Made by a program: the position numbers and the translations under genes. 64,000 nucleotides of DNA from Spartinivicinus marinus (GTDB taxonomy: Bacteria; Pseudomonadota; Gammaproteobacteria; Pseudomonadales; Zooshikellaceae), in NCBI RefSeq assembly GCF_026309355.1, contig NZ_JAPJZK010000001.1:3802501-3866500 (forward strand), in the 5' to 3' direction. The notes under the pieces are model-generated. The model was not told the origin of the DNA. It searched no databases and was given only the letters and a program-made list of their open reading frames with translations. Positions 48,435-56,967 of the stretch are shown piece by piece. Positions within the stretch are counted from its first letter, which is position 1. Each line of letters begins with the position of its first letter.

Positions 48435-49067
48435 TTAGTTATTGATATCCAAGTCACCAACAAGGTAAGTATTTTCATCTTGGTTATGTTCTAGAATTGT
48501 CACCTTATCACCCTTTTTTATAGTATTAGGTTCTTTATGGCGGATATTAAGGATGAGTTCAGTACTACCTAGATCACAAATAGCTTGGCCAAACTTTTCA
48601 GTAACTTTACTAGTGCTAACAGTGCATTCTCTGCCTACTAAAGTAATCTTTTCATAATTACTTTTGAAAAAAGGTTTTATAGGCCTGATACAGCGTGCGG
48701 TTAAAATAATAGAAAGACCACAACTCACTACAATAATGCCTGTACCGACTATCCATTTAAGCCAATTAAAAGGCAAAAGTTGGATTAAAAATAATGAGGT
48801 AAAGTAGGTGATCAACCAACCCCACAGTACTAAGAACGAGACTATTATGGTAATTGGTACGCCAGTTAGGCCAAGTGTCACCATTAAGCCGCTAATGCCG
48901 CTGAGACCTTCTACATCACCATCGGCTTCTATTTCTGCATCAGTATCTAAAATATCGATGTCCATCATTCCTATAAGTGCAAATAGCCAGTAACAAATGA
49001 CGATACCTAATAAAGTAGTGTAAATAGCAGTTGGAAATGAAATGATGGTGTTTAAAAAGGTTTCCAT
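48435..49067 (-). CDS. yqiJ: YqiJ-like inner-membrane protein with OB-fold domain
   Basis: A 210-residue membrane protein. Hydrophobic segments lie at about 15-35, 62-85 and 105-125, with an acidic patch between the first two (MDIDILDTDAEIEADGD). The C-terminal part after residue 140 (VGRECTVSTSKVTEKFGQAICD... KGDKVTILEHNQDENTYLVGDL) resembles the NfeD/YqiJ OB fold. E. coli YqiJ has about 209 residues and is encoded with the flotillin YqiK, the arrangement seen here. NfeD-type partners are thought to anchor or organise flotillins. It starts 15 bases after the preceding gene ends. Confidence 0.88.
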   Translation of the reverse strand: METFLNTIISFPTAIYTTLLGIVICYWLFALIGMMDIDILDTDAEIEADGDVEGLSGISGLMVTLGLTGVPITIIVSFLVLWGWLITYFTSLFLIQLLPFNWLKWIVGTGIIVVSCGLSIILTARCIRPIKPFFKSNYEKITLVGRECTVSTSKVTEKFGQAICDLGSTELILNIRHKEPNTIKKGDKVTILEHNQDENTYLVGDLDINN

Positions 49068-49082
49068 ATAGTAAATGCCTTG

Positions 49083-49418
49083 CTATTCAGTTTGGGGTTT
49101 AGAAACATGTTCTACCAGTAATTCTGCAGCCAAATGTTTTATTTCTACTTTATTACCAGGGTCGAGATTAAATTTGTCTGCGAGAAATAGAAAATCCTCT
49201 TCTGTAAGTGAAATAGATAGCCTAAGCCGTTGTGGTTTTCGATGAACTGGCAAACCAAGAATTTGTCTAACTCGATCTGAAGGGTTTATGCCCCTATCGA
49301 CTGCTTCTCGACGAATTTGTAACTGAATTTCAGCTCCCAAATCGAAAGCAACTTGTACGGCTTTAAGCGCTTTCTTTTCCTGTTGCCATTTTTCTGGAAG
49401 CTTGGTGTCTTTAGTCAT
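49083..49418 (-). CDS. Small protein of unknown function, possible ribbon-helix-helix
   Basis: A 111-residue basic protein that I do not recognise. Residues about 30-56 (EIQLQIRREAVDRGINPSDRVRQILGLP) and about 66-100 (RLSISLTEEDFLFLADKFNLDPGNKVEIKHLAAELL) each have a strand followed by helices, the pattern of Arc/MetJ-type ribbon-helix-helix DNA-binding proteins. It is in the middle of the flotillin operon, 15 bases before yqiJ and 36 after the PspA-like gene. If it binds DNA, the inverted repeat on the operon promoter would be an obvious target. That is an inference. Confidence 0.6.
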   Translation of the reverse strand: MTKDTKLPEKWQQEKKALKAVQVAFDLGAEIQLQIRREAVDRGINPSDRVRQILGLPVHRKPQRLRLSISLTEEDFLFLADKFNLDPGNKVEIKHLAAELLVEHVSKPQTE

Positions 49419-49454
49419 AAAAAATGCGTATGTTTGTCAGGTGAATTAATTAAG

Positions 49455-50093
49455 TTAAGTTTTGGGCTGCATTAACTGACGAATGGTTTTAACCTCGGTA
49501 TTTTGGGCTATGCTATGCATAGTGCCATTACACCAAGATGGCTGACTGTTTTTTGTAGTTTTATGTCTTGTCAGCCCTTTGTCTTTTATGCAGCTGGCTG
49601 TAACCAGTGGTTGACCCGTTTGCTGTAAGTGTCCAGCGACGGCGAGGTTTATCTGACTAACACCGTCAATATTAGTTTGAATAAGTCGTTCACGTTGTGC
49701 TTCTATCAGCGCATGTTCACTTCTTTCAATAGCCTGTTTGGTTTTTTCAATCAGACTGGTTAGATCATGATATTGTGCTTCTATAGCCTCTAAAGCAACG
49801 GAAAGAGTAGCGCTCTGTTCTGATTTTAATAATGCTTTACTTTCATGCCCGGTTGATAATAAGTGATCAATTTCTTTTTCTAAATGTGCCAGCTGCTTGG
49901 CTTTATCATTTTTATGTTGCTCTAGCTCCGTTACCAGCGGTTGCTTACTTGTCAGCGTTTCTTTAAGCTTTTTTAGTGTTGCAGCATTTTCTTTAATAAT
50001 GTTATTAATTTCTTCTGCTGAATGAACCGTGGGTTGTTCTAAGCTGCTGAGTGACTGTTCTAGTTTGCTTAAAAAAGCTTTAATTAGATTCAT
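49455..50093 (-). CDS. Short PspA/IM30-like coiled-coil protein (YjfJ-like)
   Basis: A 212-residue protein. Residues about 25-135 form a coiled coil with the spacing seen in PspA/IM30 (LKKLKETLTSKQPLVTELEQHKND, LEKEIDHLLSTGHESKALLKSEQSATL matching the GREDLA-type turn). The C-terminal 75 residues are not helical-looking and contain cysteines (ASCIKDKG, PSWCNG). E. coli yjfI is followed by the PspA homologue yjfJ, the same order as here. PspA proteins bind stressed membranes. This form is shorter than classic PspA, with a divergent N-terminal region, so the family assignment is moderate. Confidence 0.62.
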   Translation of the reverse strand: MNLIKAFLSKLEQSLSSLEQPTVHSAEEINNIIKENAATLKKLKETLTSKQPLVTELEQHKNDKAKQLAHLEKEIDHLLSTGHESKALLKSEQSATLSVALEAIEAQYHDLTSLIEKTKQAIERSEHALIEAQRERLIQTNIDGVSQINLAVAGHLQQTGQPLVTASCIKDKGLTRHKTTKNSQPSWCNGTMHSIAQNTEVKTIRQLMQPKT

Positions 50094-50105
50094 AATACAC
50101 CTTGT

Positions 50106-50513
50106 TTACACTAAATATTCTGCTAAGGCACTAGTGGCTTCCATGGCATTATCATGAAGCGTAATAATTTCATGCAATATATCTTCAAAACTGGATTGTA
50201 GCGATAAAGCACCATATATAAGATACTTGTCGTCTGTTTTAGCAAAAGAAGACAGTGGCATCGGTACATTAAGCTCTAGTAACGTATTTAATAATGCTTC
50301 TTTACTACCAGCTTTAACTTCTTGGTCAGTCCATAAATAAACAATGCATAGTATTTGTTGGCTGGTAATAGTGACGTATACCGGCAGTTCATCCAGCTCT
50401 TTTACAGTGACTTGTAGCACTGGAGGGGCGCCTGGTATCGGCTGACAGTCGAAATGATAGGTGTCGTGATATGACAAAGCGTTAAACTTTTCTGCCAGCT
50501 TAGTGACATCCAT
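50106..50513 (-). CDS. yjfI: YjfI family protein (DUF2170)
   Basis: A 135-residue acidic protein of the DUF2170 family. The family pattern is visible: a mid-region with LQVTVKELDELPVYVTITSQQILCIVYLW, then EALLNTLLELNVPMPLSSFAKTDDKYLIYGALSLQSSFEDILHEIITL. Its function is not known. It is typically next to a PspA-like gene, as here (12 bases before it). It is the first gene of the six-gene operon, about 75 bases after the predicted transcription start. Confidence 0.85.
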   Translation of the reverse strand: MDVTKLAEKFNALSYHDTYHFDCQPIPGAPPVLQVTVKELDELPVYVTITSQQILCIVYLWTDQEVKAGSKEALLNTLLELNVPMPLSSFAKTDDKYLIYGALSLQSSFEDILHEIITLHDNAMEATSALAEYLV

Positions 50514-50589
50514 ATGTGTTCCTTACTTCTGATAAAATGCAGTAACTAGCTTGATTGTTAGCTTTTTGTTACTACGAGTATATGATAGC

Positions 50590-50621
50590 GACATAATATG
50601 TCAGTGTGTGATGTTGTGCAA
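50590..50621 (-). promoter_or_regulatory. Promoter and operator-like palindrome of the yjfI-flotillin-ATPase operon
   Basis: On the minus strand TTGCAC (50621 to 50616), a 17-base gap and TATTAT (50598 to 50593) form a good sigma-70 promoter. A perfect inverted repeat GACATA-A-TATGTC (50590-50602, plus-strand reading) covers the -10 box. A protein bound there would block RNA polymerase. Confidence 0.65.
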
Positions 50622-50632
50622 GTTTATTTTAG

Positions 50633-50662
50633 ACAATAAAAAAGGCACCGATAGGTGCCTTT
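50633..50662 (-). terminator. rpoD terminator
   Basis: On the minus strand AAAGGCACC, loop TATC and GGTGCCTTT are followed by a T-run. The plus-strand arms are 50641-50649 and 50654-50662. It ends the macromolecular synthesis operon just before the yjfI promoter. Confidence 0.88.
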
Positions 50663-50700
50663 GGTTTTAAATTTGAAATTAACTGCTTGTGTTGCAGGTA

Positions 50701-52533
50701 CTACTCATCCAGGAAGCTTCTGAGGTGGTCAGAACGAGTAGGGTGGCGCAGTTTACGTAAGGCTTTGGCTTCGATTTGCCTAATCCGCTCACGGGTGACA
50801 TCAAACTGTTTACCCACTTCTTCTAGCGTGTGGTCAGTGTTCATGTCGATACCGAAGCGCATTCTTAATACCTTCGCTTCTCTTGCCGTTAATCCAGAAA
50901 GTACTTCCCGAGTGGCATCTCTCAGGCCACCAATTGTGGCAGAGTCAACGGGTAATTCAATGGTGGCATCTTCGATAAAGTCACCCAGGTGGGAGTCTTC
51001 ATCATCACCAATAGGTGTTTCCATTGAAATAGGCTCTTTCGAGATTTTTAGCACTTTGCGGATTTTATCTTCAGGCATTTCCATCCGCTCAGCTAGCTCT
51101 TCCGGTGTTGGTTCTCTACCCATTTCTTGTAGCATCTGTCGTGAAATACGATTTAGCTTATTAATGGTTTCGATCATATGTACCGGAATACGAATAGTCC
51201 GAGCCTGATCGGCAATTGACCGGGTAATGGCTTGTCGAATCCACCAAGTGGCATAGGTTGAAAACTTATAGCCACGACGGTATTCAAACTTATCAACGGC
51301 TTTCATCAAGCCGATGTTGCCTTCCTGAATTAAATCAAGAAACTGTAAGCCACGGTTGGTGTATTTCTTGGCAATAGAAATTACCAGACGCAGGTTTGCC
51401 TCAACCATTTCTTTTTTGGCGCGGCGTGCCCGAGCTTCACCAATGGACATGCGACGATTGATTTCTTTTACTTCAGGAATAGTTAAGGAAAACTCTTCCT
51501 CAATAGCCAACAGTTTTTTCTGAGAGCGCTGAATTTCAGGTTTGAATATATCAATACCTTCAGCGTATTTTGTTTTTTTACTGGTTAATGTATCGCACCA
51601 GTCAAGGTTTGTTTCATTGCCTGGGAAGGCTTTTAAAAACTCCTTGCGTGGCATTTTTGCGGAACGAACACACAAATGCATGATCGCCTTTTCGTTGTAG
51701 CGAATTCGCTCTAATGCGTTACGAACTCTAAAAACCAACAAGTCAAATAGTTTGGGTGTTAGCTTAACTGGCATAAATAGAGCCGCTAGCTGCTCTAGCT
51801 CTGTGCCTGTTTCTTTGCTATTTCTGCCATGCTTTTCTGTGGCAGAGATGACTTTTTCCAATTGCTCTCGTATCTCTGTAAAACGAATTCGTGCTTCTTC
51901 TGGATCAGGACCGCTTTCTTTGTCCTCATCATCATCACTGTCTTCATCGTCTTCGAGATCGGCTATTAGTGCTTCGTCTTCCTCTTCTTCTGTTGCAGGA
52001 ACAGCTGCTGCTGTTTCAGAGTCTGGATCGATGAAGCCATTAAATAGGTCGCTTAAGCGGCCTTCTTCTTCTACGATTTTGTCGTATTCGTTTAGAATAT
52101 TTAGAACCGAGCCGGGGAAATACGCAAGGGCATTCATTACGTCTCGCGTACCTTCTTCGATACGCTTGGCTATGCTGATCTCACCTTCACGGGTTAGTAG
52201 CTCAACTGTTCCCATTTCCCGCATATACATACGTACGGGGTCAGTAGTACGCCCTGCTTCTTGCTCAACAGCTGCCAGTGCGGCAGCAGCTTCTTCAGCA
52301 GCTGCTTCGTCTGTGTCTGCTTCGTTTAATAGCAGGGTATCTGCGTCGGGCGCAGCTTCATAAACCGTAATTCCCATATCATTGATCATGCGGATTATGT
52401 CTTCCACTTGATCTGGATCTGAGATATCCTCTGGTAGGTGGTCATTTACTTCGGCATAAGTAAGATAGCCTTGTTCCTTGCCGCGCGCGATAAGCTCTTT
52501 AAGGCGAGATTGTTGCTGCGAATTTTCGGACAT
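50701..52533 (-). CDS. rpoD: RNA polymerase sigma factor RpoD (sigma-70)
   Basis: The housekeeping sigma factor, 610 residues. Region 1.1 opens the protein ([26 protein letters not shown]), region 1.2 is [22 protein letters not shown], and a long acidic non-conserved region (about 180-220, D/E-rich) follows. Regions 2.1-2.4 include [57 protein letters not shown]. Region 4.2 holds [30 protein letters not shown]. It is the last gene of rpsU-yqeY-dnaG-rpoD and also has a likely promoter of its own upstream. Confidence 0.98.
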   Translation of the reverse strand: MSENSQQQSRLKELIARGKEQGYLTYAEVNDHLPEDISDPDQVEDIIRMINDMGITVYEAAPDADTLLLNEADTDEAAAEEAAAALAAVEQEAGRTTDPVRMYMREMGTVELLTREGEISIAKRIEEGTRDVMNALAYFPGSVLNILNEYDKIVEEEGRLSDLFNGFIDPDSETAAAVPATEEEEDEALIADLEDDEDSDDDEDKESGPDPEEARIRFTEIREQLEKVISATEKHGRNSKETGTELEQLAALFMPVKLTPKLFDLLVFRVRNALERIRYNEKAIMHLCVRSAKMPRKEFLKAFPGNETNLDWCDTLTSKKTKYAEGIDIFKPEIQRSQKKLLAIEEEFSLTIPEVKEINRRMSIGEARARRAKKEMVEANLRLVISIAKKYTNRGLQFLDLIQEGNIGLMKAVDKFEYRRGYKFSTYATWWIRQAITRSIADQARTIRIPVHMIETINKLNRISRQMLQEMGREPTPEELAERMEMPEDKIRKVLKISKEPISMETPIGDDEDSHLGDFIEDATIELPVDSATIGGLRDATREVLSGLTAREAKVLRMRFGIDMNTDHTLEEVGKQFDVTRERIRQIEAKALRKLRHPTRSDHLRSFLDE

Positions 52534-52580
52534 AGTTACCCTTTAACAACGAAATCAGATGTGCCGACGGTAAGAGCGAA

Positions 52581-52609
52581 ATTATAGCCCATTTCTAAAG
52601 CGCTGTTCT
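52581..52609 (-). promoter_or_regulatory. Likely internal promoter for rpoD
   Basis: In the 127-base dnaG-rpoD gap the minus strand has a perfect TATAAT (52586 to 52581) with AGAACA (52609 to 52604) 17 bases upstream as a weak -35. E. coli rpoD also has internal promoters near this point. The site would let sigma-70 be made independently of the operon. Confidence 0.5.
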
Positions 52610-52660
52610 AGCAGTTTAGCTGTATTTTTGCAGTATCGAAAAATAACCTTCATTTTTTCT

Positions 52661-54484
52661 TCAATCATTATTGCTTTTTTGCTGCCGTAGTCGTGCGAAT
52701 GCTTTTAAATAGTCTGCTTTGCTCGTTTCATCGTTGAGTGTAGTGGCTTTGCTGGCCAGTTCGTTCAGCTGTTGTTTGGAAGTGGCAGCCGAAAGTTTGG
52801 TTTGTACTCGTTTAATACTGTCAATAAATAACAGGTTTGTTTGTTTAGTCGTTTCTGGTGCAGAATTGTTCAAGATTTCTTTGAGTCGATTCCCTTCGGT
52901 AGTTCCATAATAGTGACCAATAAACTCACCAATTGATTCTTGAGGCTGATTGTCGCTAAGTAGATTTTTTTTAAAATAGTGCATGGCATCTATGAGTAAT
53001 TGAGTTGCTTGATCAGCAGCACTGCCATGGAAATTATCAAAATTTACCTGGCTGACTAAGGTCGGCTCAATAAACAGTAATAGTAGCGCTGTCTCAGCTG
53101 GTGAGCGGACTACCTGGGCTGTTTGAGGCTGTGAATAAGAAGGTATCTGCCCCGTTGGTTTTGAAACTGTAATTGGTGTTGAGTGTTGGGCTGAAAGCGC
53201 AGAGGGGGTAGGGCTACTGGGGCTTATACCGGTTAACTCTGCTAAGCGATTTTCAATAAGCTGTTTAAATGTGCTGGGCTTTAAATTATTGAGGTAAGGA
53301 GAAGCCAGCTTTGATAATTTAGCTCTGCCTTCCAAGCTATGCAGGTTGACTTGTGATTCCAGTTGCTGAAAAAAATATTCTGTTAAAGTCAGGCTTTGAT
53401 TATCAAGGCGTTGTTGAAATTGCTTTGGCCCTTCGCTGCGGATAACAGAGTCTGGGTCTTCTCCTTGAGGTAAAAATAAAAATTTTGCACTGTAGCCATC
53501 TTCTATACTGCTGAAAGAGTTTTCTAAGGCTCGCCATGCTGCTTTTTTACCTGCCTCATCACCATCAAAGCAAAAGATAATTTCATTGGTTTGCTTAAAT
53601 AATTTGCGAACATGATCGGTTGTAACAGAAGTACCTAAAGTGGCTACTGCTTGAGTAATGCCGTGTTGGGCTAGTGCAATAACATCCATATAGCCCTCAA
53701 CTACCACTAAGCTGGTAAGCTGACGGTTTTGCTGTTTAGCTTCGTAGAGCCCATATAATTCTTTGCTTTTTTGAAAAACAAGCGTTTCTGGTGAATTGAG
53801 GTATTTGGGTTTTTCATCTGTAAATACCCTGCCACCAAATGCAATGACTCGACCCCGCTGATCTCTGATAGGAAACATTAAGCGATTACGAAATCGATCG
53901 TAATAGGACTGTTTTTCTGGTTGTTGAATGACCAGTCCTGCTTCCTCAAGTTTGGTTAAGCTGTTTGCTTGAGAGGTAAGGGCATTAATCAGGTTACTCC
54001 AGCCCGCGGGTGCAAAACCAAGGCCGTATTGTTGAGAGATGGCGTGAGTAACACCGCGTGATTTAAGATAATCTTTTGCCAACTGGGCTTGAGAGTGATT
54101 AATCAGCTGTTGTTGATAGTATTCAGCTGCATTACTCAGAAGTTGATAATAGGCTTGATGGTTTGGCTGTTGATAATGCTGTTGCTCTCTGGGTACGTCT
54201 AATCCTAATGAGCGAGCTAATGTTTCAACTGCATCAACAAAGTCTAGGTGTTCAAATTCGCTAATAAATTTTAACGCGTTCCCTGTTGCCCCGCAGCCAA
54301 AACAATAATAAAACTGTTTGCTTGAATTAACTGAAAAAGAAGGCGTTTTTTCGTGATGAAAGGGGCAAAGTGCTGTGTAATTTTTACCAGCCTTTTTTAG
54401 CTCAACACGGGAGGCAATCACATCGACAATATCAATGCGAGCTAATAATTCATCAAGAAAAGTGCGAGGAATCAGTCCCGCCAT
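52661..54484 (-). CDS. dnaG: DNA primase DnaG
   Basis: DnaG makes RNA primers for replication. The 607-residue protein has the zinc-binding domain (C40, H43, C61 and C64 in CPFHHEKTPSF and CFGCGATG), an RNA polymerase core with YDRFRNRLMFPIRDQRGRVIAFGGR, the TOPRIM fold with VVVEGYMDVIALAQHGITQAVATLGTS and FCFDGDEAGKKAAWRALE, and a divergent Q/S-rich C-terminal helicase-binding domain (about 450-607). It is in the macromolecular synthesis operon between yqeY and rpoD. Confidence 0.97.
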   Translation of the reverse strand: MAGLIPRTFLDELLARIDIVDVIASRVELKKAGKNYTALCPFHHEKTPSFSVNSSKQFYYCFGCGATGNALKFISEFEHLDFVDAVETLARSLGLDVPREQQHYQQPNHQAYYQLLSNAAEYYQQQLINHSQAQLAKDYLKSRGVTHAISQQYGLGFAPAGWSNLINALTSQANSLTKLEEAGLVIQQPEKQSYYDRFRNRLMFPIRDQRGRVIAFGGRVFTDEKPKYLNSPETLVFQKSKELYGLYEAKQQNRQLTSLVVVEGYMDVIALAQHGITQAVATLGTSVTTDHVRKLFKQTNEIIFCFDGDEAGKKAAWRALENSFSSIEDGYSAKFLFLPQGEDPDSVIRSEGPKQFQQRLDNQSLTLTEYFFQQLESQVNLHSLEGRAKLSKLASPYLNNLKPSTFKQLIENRLAELTGISPSSPTPSALSAQHSTPITVSKPTGQIPSYSQPQTAQVVRSPAETALLLLFIEPTLVSQVNFDNFHGSAADQATQLLIDAMHYFKKNLLSDNQPQESIGEFIGHYYGTTEGNRLKEILNNSAPETTKQTNLLFIDSIKRVQTKLSAATSKQQLNELASKATTLNDETSKADYLKAFARLRQQKSNND

Positions 54485-54522
54485 AACGATTTCAGAAAAT
54501 GTTTGAGCTAGGTGTTAAGATA

Positions 54523-54552
54523 AGCGGCAGTAGTTTTAAATCTACCGCCGCT
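54523..54552 (-). promoter_or_regulatory. Intraoperon hairpin between yqeY and dnaG
   Basis: On the minus-strand transcript AGCGGCGGTAG pairs with CTACTGCCGCT (one G-U pair) around an 8-base loop. There is no T-run. E. coli has a partial terminator before dnaG that keeps primase low, and this stem stands in the equivalent place. Confidence 0.5.
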
Positions 54553-54585
54553 GTCAAAGGTAGGCAAGGGTAAGTAGTAAGTCTG

Positions 54586-55035
54586 TTAACTTAACTTACT
54601 TTTGATTAATTTACTCACCTCCCCCATATCTGCACGGCCTTGCACTTTTGACTTAAGAATACCCATCACTTTGCCCATATCCTGCATACTCATTGCACCT
54701 GTGGTTGCAATGGCTTCAGCAATCAACTGGTCAAGTTCTGCATTAGTAAGTTGCTCTGGCAGAAACTCTTGAATAATCTCAATTTCAAATGCTTCCTGTT
54801 CAGCCAGTTCCTGACGGCCTGCCTGTTGATATTGATTGATTGAATCCCGGCGCTGTTTGACCATTTTATCTAGAATGGCAACTGCTCTGGCATCTTCAAT
54901 CTCAATTCGTTCATCTACTTCAATGCGTTTAAACTCCGCAGAAGCAAGACGTAGGGCGGCTAAGCGAGGTTTATCTTTGGCTCGCATTGCGTCTTTGATG
55001 GCTTGAGCTAAGCGATCTTTAATTGAGTTTGCCAT
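54586..55035 (-). CDS. yqeY: GatB/YqeY domain protein
   Basis: A 149-residue protein of the YqeY family, related to the tail domain of the GatB amidotransferase subunit. It starts SIKDRLAQAIKDAMRAKDKPRLAALRLASAEFKRIEVDER and has the conserved KMVKQRRDSINQYQQAGRQELAEQEAFEIEIIQEFLPEQL, then MGKVMGILKSKVQGRADMGEVSKLIK. Its biochemical role is not settled. It is often inserted between rpsU and dnaG in gammaproteobacteria other than E. coli, the arrangement found here. Confidence 0.93.
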   Translation of the reverse strand: MANSIKDRLAQAIKDAMRAKDKPRLAALRLASAEFKRIEVDERIEIEDARAVAILDKMVKQRRDSINQYQQAGRQELAEQEAFEIEIIQEFLPEQLTNAELDQLIAEAIATTGAMSMQDMGKVMGILKSKVQGRADMGEVSKLIKSKLS

Positions 55036-55084
55036 GTTGTTGTTTGCTTATATCTGACAGGTTATTGGCAATAGAATGAAAAAA

Positions 55085-55300
55085 TTAATACAAACGCTCG
55101 CGACGACGCTGTTCTCTTTGTAGCTTTTTAGCGTGACGTTTTACAGCAGCAGCTGCTTTGCGCTTGCGTACAGTTGTTGGCTTTTCGTAATGCTCACGAC
55201 GACGAACTTCAGCCAAAACACCAGCTTTCTCGCAAGAACGCTTGAAACGACGCAGGGCAATATCAAAAGGCTCGTTTTCTTTTACTTTTACCGCAGGCAT
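55085..55300 (-). CDS. rpsU: 30S ribosomal protein S21
   Basis: S21 is a small 30S protein near the anti-Shine-Dalgarno end of 16S rRNA. The start [27 protein letters not shown] at 55300 gives the family length of 71 residues and has GGAAGG 9 bases upstream. The frame extends further upstream to 55414, but that part has no S21 similarity and covers the promoter. The rest is the usual arginine/lysine-rich tail ([22 protein letters not shown]). It is the first gene of the macromolecular synthesis operon and is divergent from tsaD. Confidence 0.95.
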   Translation of the reverse strand: MPAVKVKENEPFDIALRRFKRSCEKAGVLAEVRRREHYEKPTTVRKRKAAAAVKRHAKKLQREQRRRERLY

Positions 55301-55385
55301 GCAGATTACACCTTCCTTTATAAGTCTATGGTTAGTTTCAATGTAAGTGGTCATCACACAGTTTAGACCACGATGAAGGTGGCGA

Positions 55386-55414
55386 ATATTAAAGGGTTCT
55401 GTCAAGAAATGCAA
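55386..55414 (-). promoter_or_regulatory. Promoter of the rpsU-yqeY-dnaG-rpoD operon
   Basis: On the minus strand TTGCAT (55414 to 55409), a 17-base gap and TAATAT (55391 to 55386) lie about 85 bases before the rpsU ATG. Spacing is ideal and hexamers are good. I saw no equally good promoter for the divergent tsaD. Confidence 0.55.
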
Positions 55415-55511
55415 AGGGTAGGTTAGTGGCCTTAGAGAATTGCAAAAGTTAAATCGTATTTGCAGTGTGGTTATTTTATTATTGGCTTTTGTTTTTTGGT
55501 ATTAGTGCAAG

Positions 55512-56543
55512 ATGATAGTAGTAGGTATTGAAACATCCTGTGATGAAACCGGTGTTGCTGTTTACGATAGTAACCGAGGCCTGCTGGGTGAGGCTTTGTT
55601 TAGTCAGGTGGCCATGCATGCTGATTATGGTGGCGTGGTGCCTGAGTTAGCCTCTCGCGATCATATTCAGCGGCTTGTGCCTTTATTAGATCAGGTGTTG
55701 GAGCAGGCTTCACTCACAAAGCAGGATATTGATGCAGTGGCTTATACCAATGGCCCCGGATTAATTGGCGCCTTGATGGTTGGAGCTACTTTTGCTCGAT
55801 CACTCAGCTATACCCTTAATATCCCTGCAATAGGGGTGCATCATATGGAAGGTCACCTGTTGGCCCCTATGCTAGAAGAGCAGCCACCTGCGTTTCCTTT
55901 TGTTGCCTTATTGGTTTCAGGTGGGCATACCCAGCTAGTAGATGTTAATGGTATTGGCCAGTATGAGCTATTAGGAGACTCGGTTGATGATGCGGCAGGA
56001 GAGGCATTTGATAAAGCCGCGAAAATGATGGGGCTGGATTACCCCGGTGGCCCACGAATTGCCAAGCTTGCTGAAGATGGTACACCTGGGCGCTACAAGT
56101 TCCCTCGACCGATGACAGATCGGCCTGGTTTGGCTTTTAGTTTTAGTGGGCTTAAAACCTATACCTTGAATACAATTCAAGCAGCTAAGCAAAACAGTGA
56201 CTTAAGCCAGCAGACTCTGGCTGATATTGCCTATGCTTTTCAAGAAGCGGTGGTTGAAACCTTGGCGATCAAGTGTCGTCGAGCACTGCAAGCCACTCAA
56301 CATAAGCGCTTGGTTATTGCTGGCGGCGTTAGTGCTAATAAAATGCTGCGAGATAGGTTAACCAGTATTGCGGCGAAAGAGTCTGCTACATTGTTTTATC
56401 CGCGACCAGCGTTCTGTACTGATAATGGCGCGATGATTGCCTATGCTGGCTGCCAACGACTTTTGGCTGGTGAGCAGGAAGTGGACCCTATTCAGCCAAA
56501 GCCACGCTGGCCAATGGAAGCATTAACTGCAGTGGAAACTTAA
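55512..56543 (+). CDS. tsaD: tRNA N6-adenosine threonylcarbamoyltransferase TsaD
   Basis: TsaD transfers the threonylcarbamoyl group to A37 of tRNAs that read ANN codons, working with TsaB, TsaC and TsaE. The 343-residue ASKHA-fold protein has [15 protein letters not shown] at the start, the metal-binding HMEGH (H111 and H115), [50 protein letters not shown] and [13 protein letters not shown]. It is divergent from rpsU as in many gammaproteobacteria. Confidence 0.97.
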   Translation: MIVVGIETSCDETGVAVYDSNRGLLGEALFSQVAMHADYGGVVPELASRDHIQRLVPLLDQVLEQASLTKQDIDAVAYTNGPGLIGALMVGATFARSLSYTLNIPAIGVHHMEGHLLAPMLEEQPPAFPFVALLVSGGHTQLVDVNGIGQYELLGDSVDDAAGEAFDKAAKMMGLDYPGGPRIAKLAEDGTPGRYKFPRPMTDRPGLAFSFSGLKTYTLNTIQAAKQNSDLSQQTLADIAYAFQEAVVETLAIKCRRALQATQHKRLVIAGGVSANKMLRDRLTSIAAKESATLFYPRPAFCTDNGAMIAYAGCQRLLAGEQEVDPIQPKPRWPMEALTAVET

Positions 56544-56592
56544 TATTTTCAGTTGATTGATGTAATTATTTGGTAGAAGTGACGAGAGTTGA

Positions 56593-56952
56593 ATGGACAA
56601 AGTATTAATTGAGCAGCTTGAGGTTTCCACGGTTATTGGCGTATATGAATGGGAAAAACAGCAGCCTCAGCCATTAATTATTGATTTGGCAATGGATATA
56701 GACTGCACTGCTGCAATGCAATCTGATGATTTAACGGATGCGTTGGATTATGCCAAAGTAGCAGAGCTAGTCACCCAATACTGCAATAAAGAACAGTTTC
56801 AGTTACTGGAGAAATTAGCAGGTGAGTTAATTCGACTGATCTTTACTGAGTTTTCGGTTGCAGCTGTTAAAATAAAAATTCGTAAGCCGCAAGCTATTGA
56901 AAACGGAATCGCCGCTGTTGAGTGTTTCCGCACCCGTGAGCAGATGAACTAA
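56593..56952 (+). CDS. folB: Dihydroneopterin aldolase FolB
   Basis: FolB cleaves 7,8-dihydroneopterin to 6-hydroxymethyl-7,8-dihydropterin and glycolaldehyde in folate synthesis. The 119 residues show the family start DKVLIEQLEVSTVIGVYEWEKQQPQPLIIDLAMDID and the DALDYAKVAELVTQYCNKEQFQLLEKLAGELI block with the conserved tyrosine and glutamate. K-rich KIKIRKPQAIENGIAAVECFR closes it. The product feeds FolK and then FolP (5009-5845). A folK-like gene follows after 15 bases. Confidence 0.94.
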   Translation: MDKVLIEQLEVSTVIGVYEWEKQQPQPLIIDLAMDIDCTAAMQSDDLTDALDYAKVAELVTQYCNKEQFQLLEKLAGELIRLIFTEFSVAAVKIKIRKPQAIENGIAAVECFRTREQMN

Positions 56953-56967
56953 CTAATTGATATTCCA

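Noticed and set aside
51752-52363. A 203-codon frame antisense to rpoD
   Set aside because: It is serine-rich low complexity opposite the acidic region of sigma-70, a shadow of the real gene.
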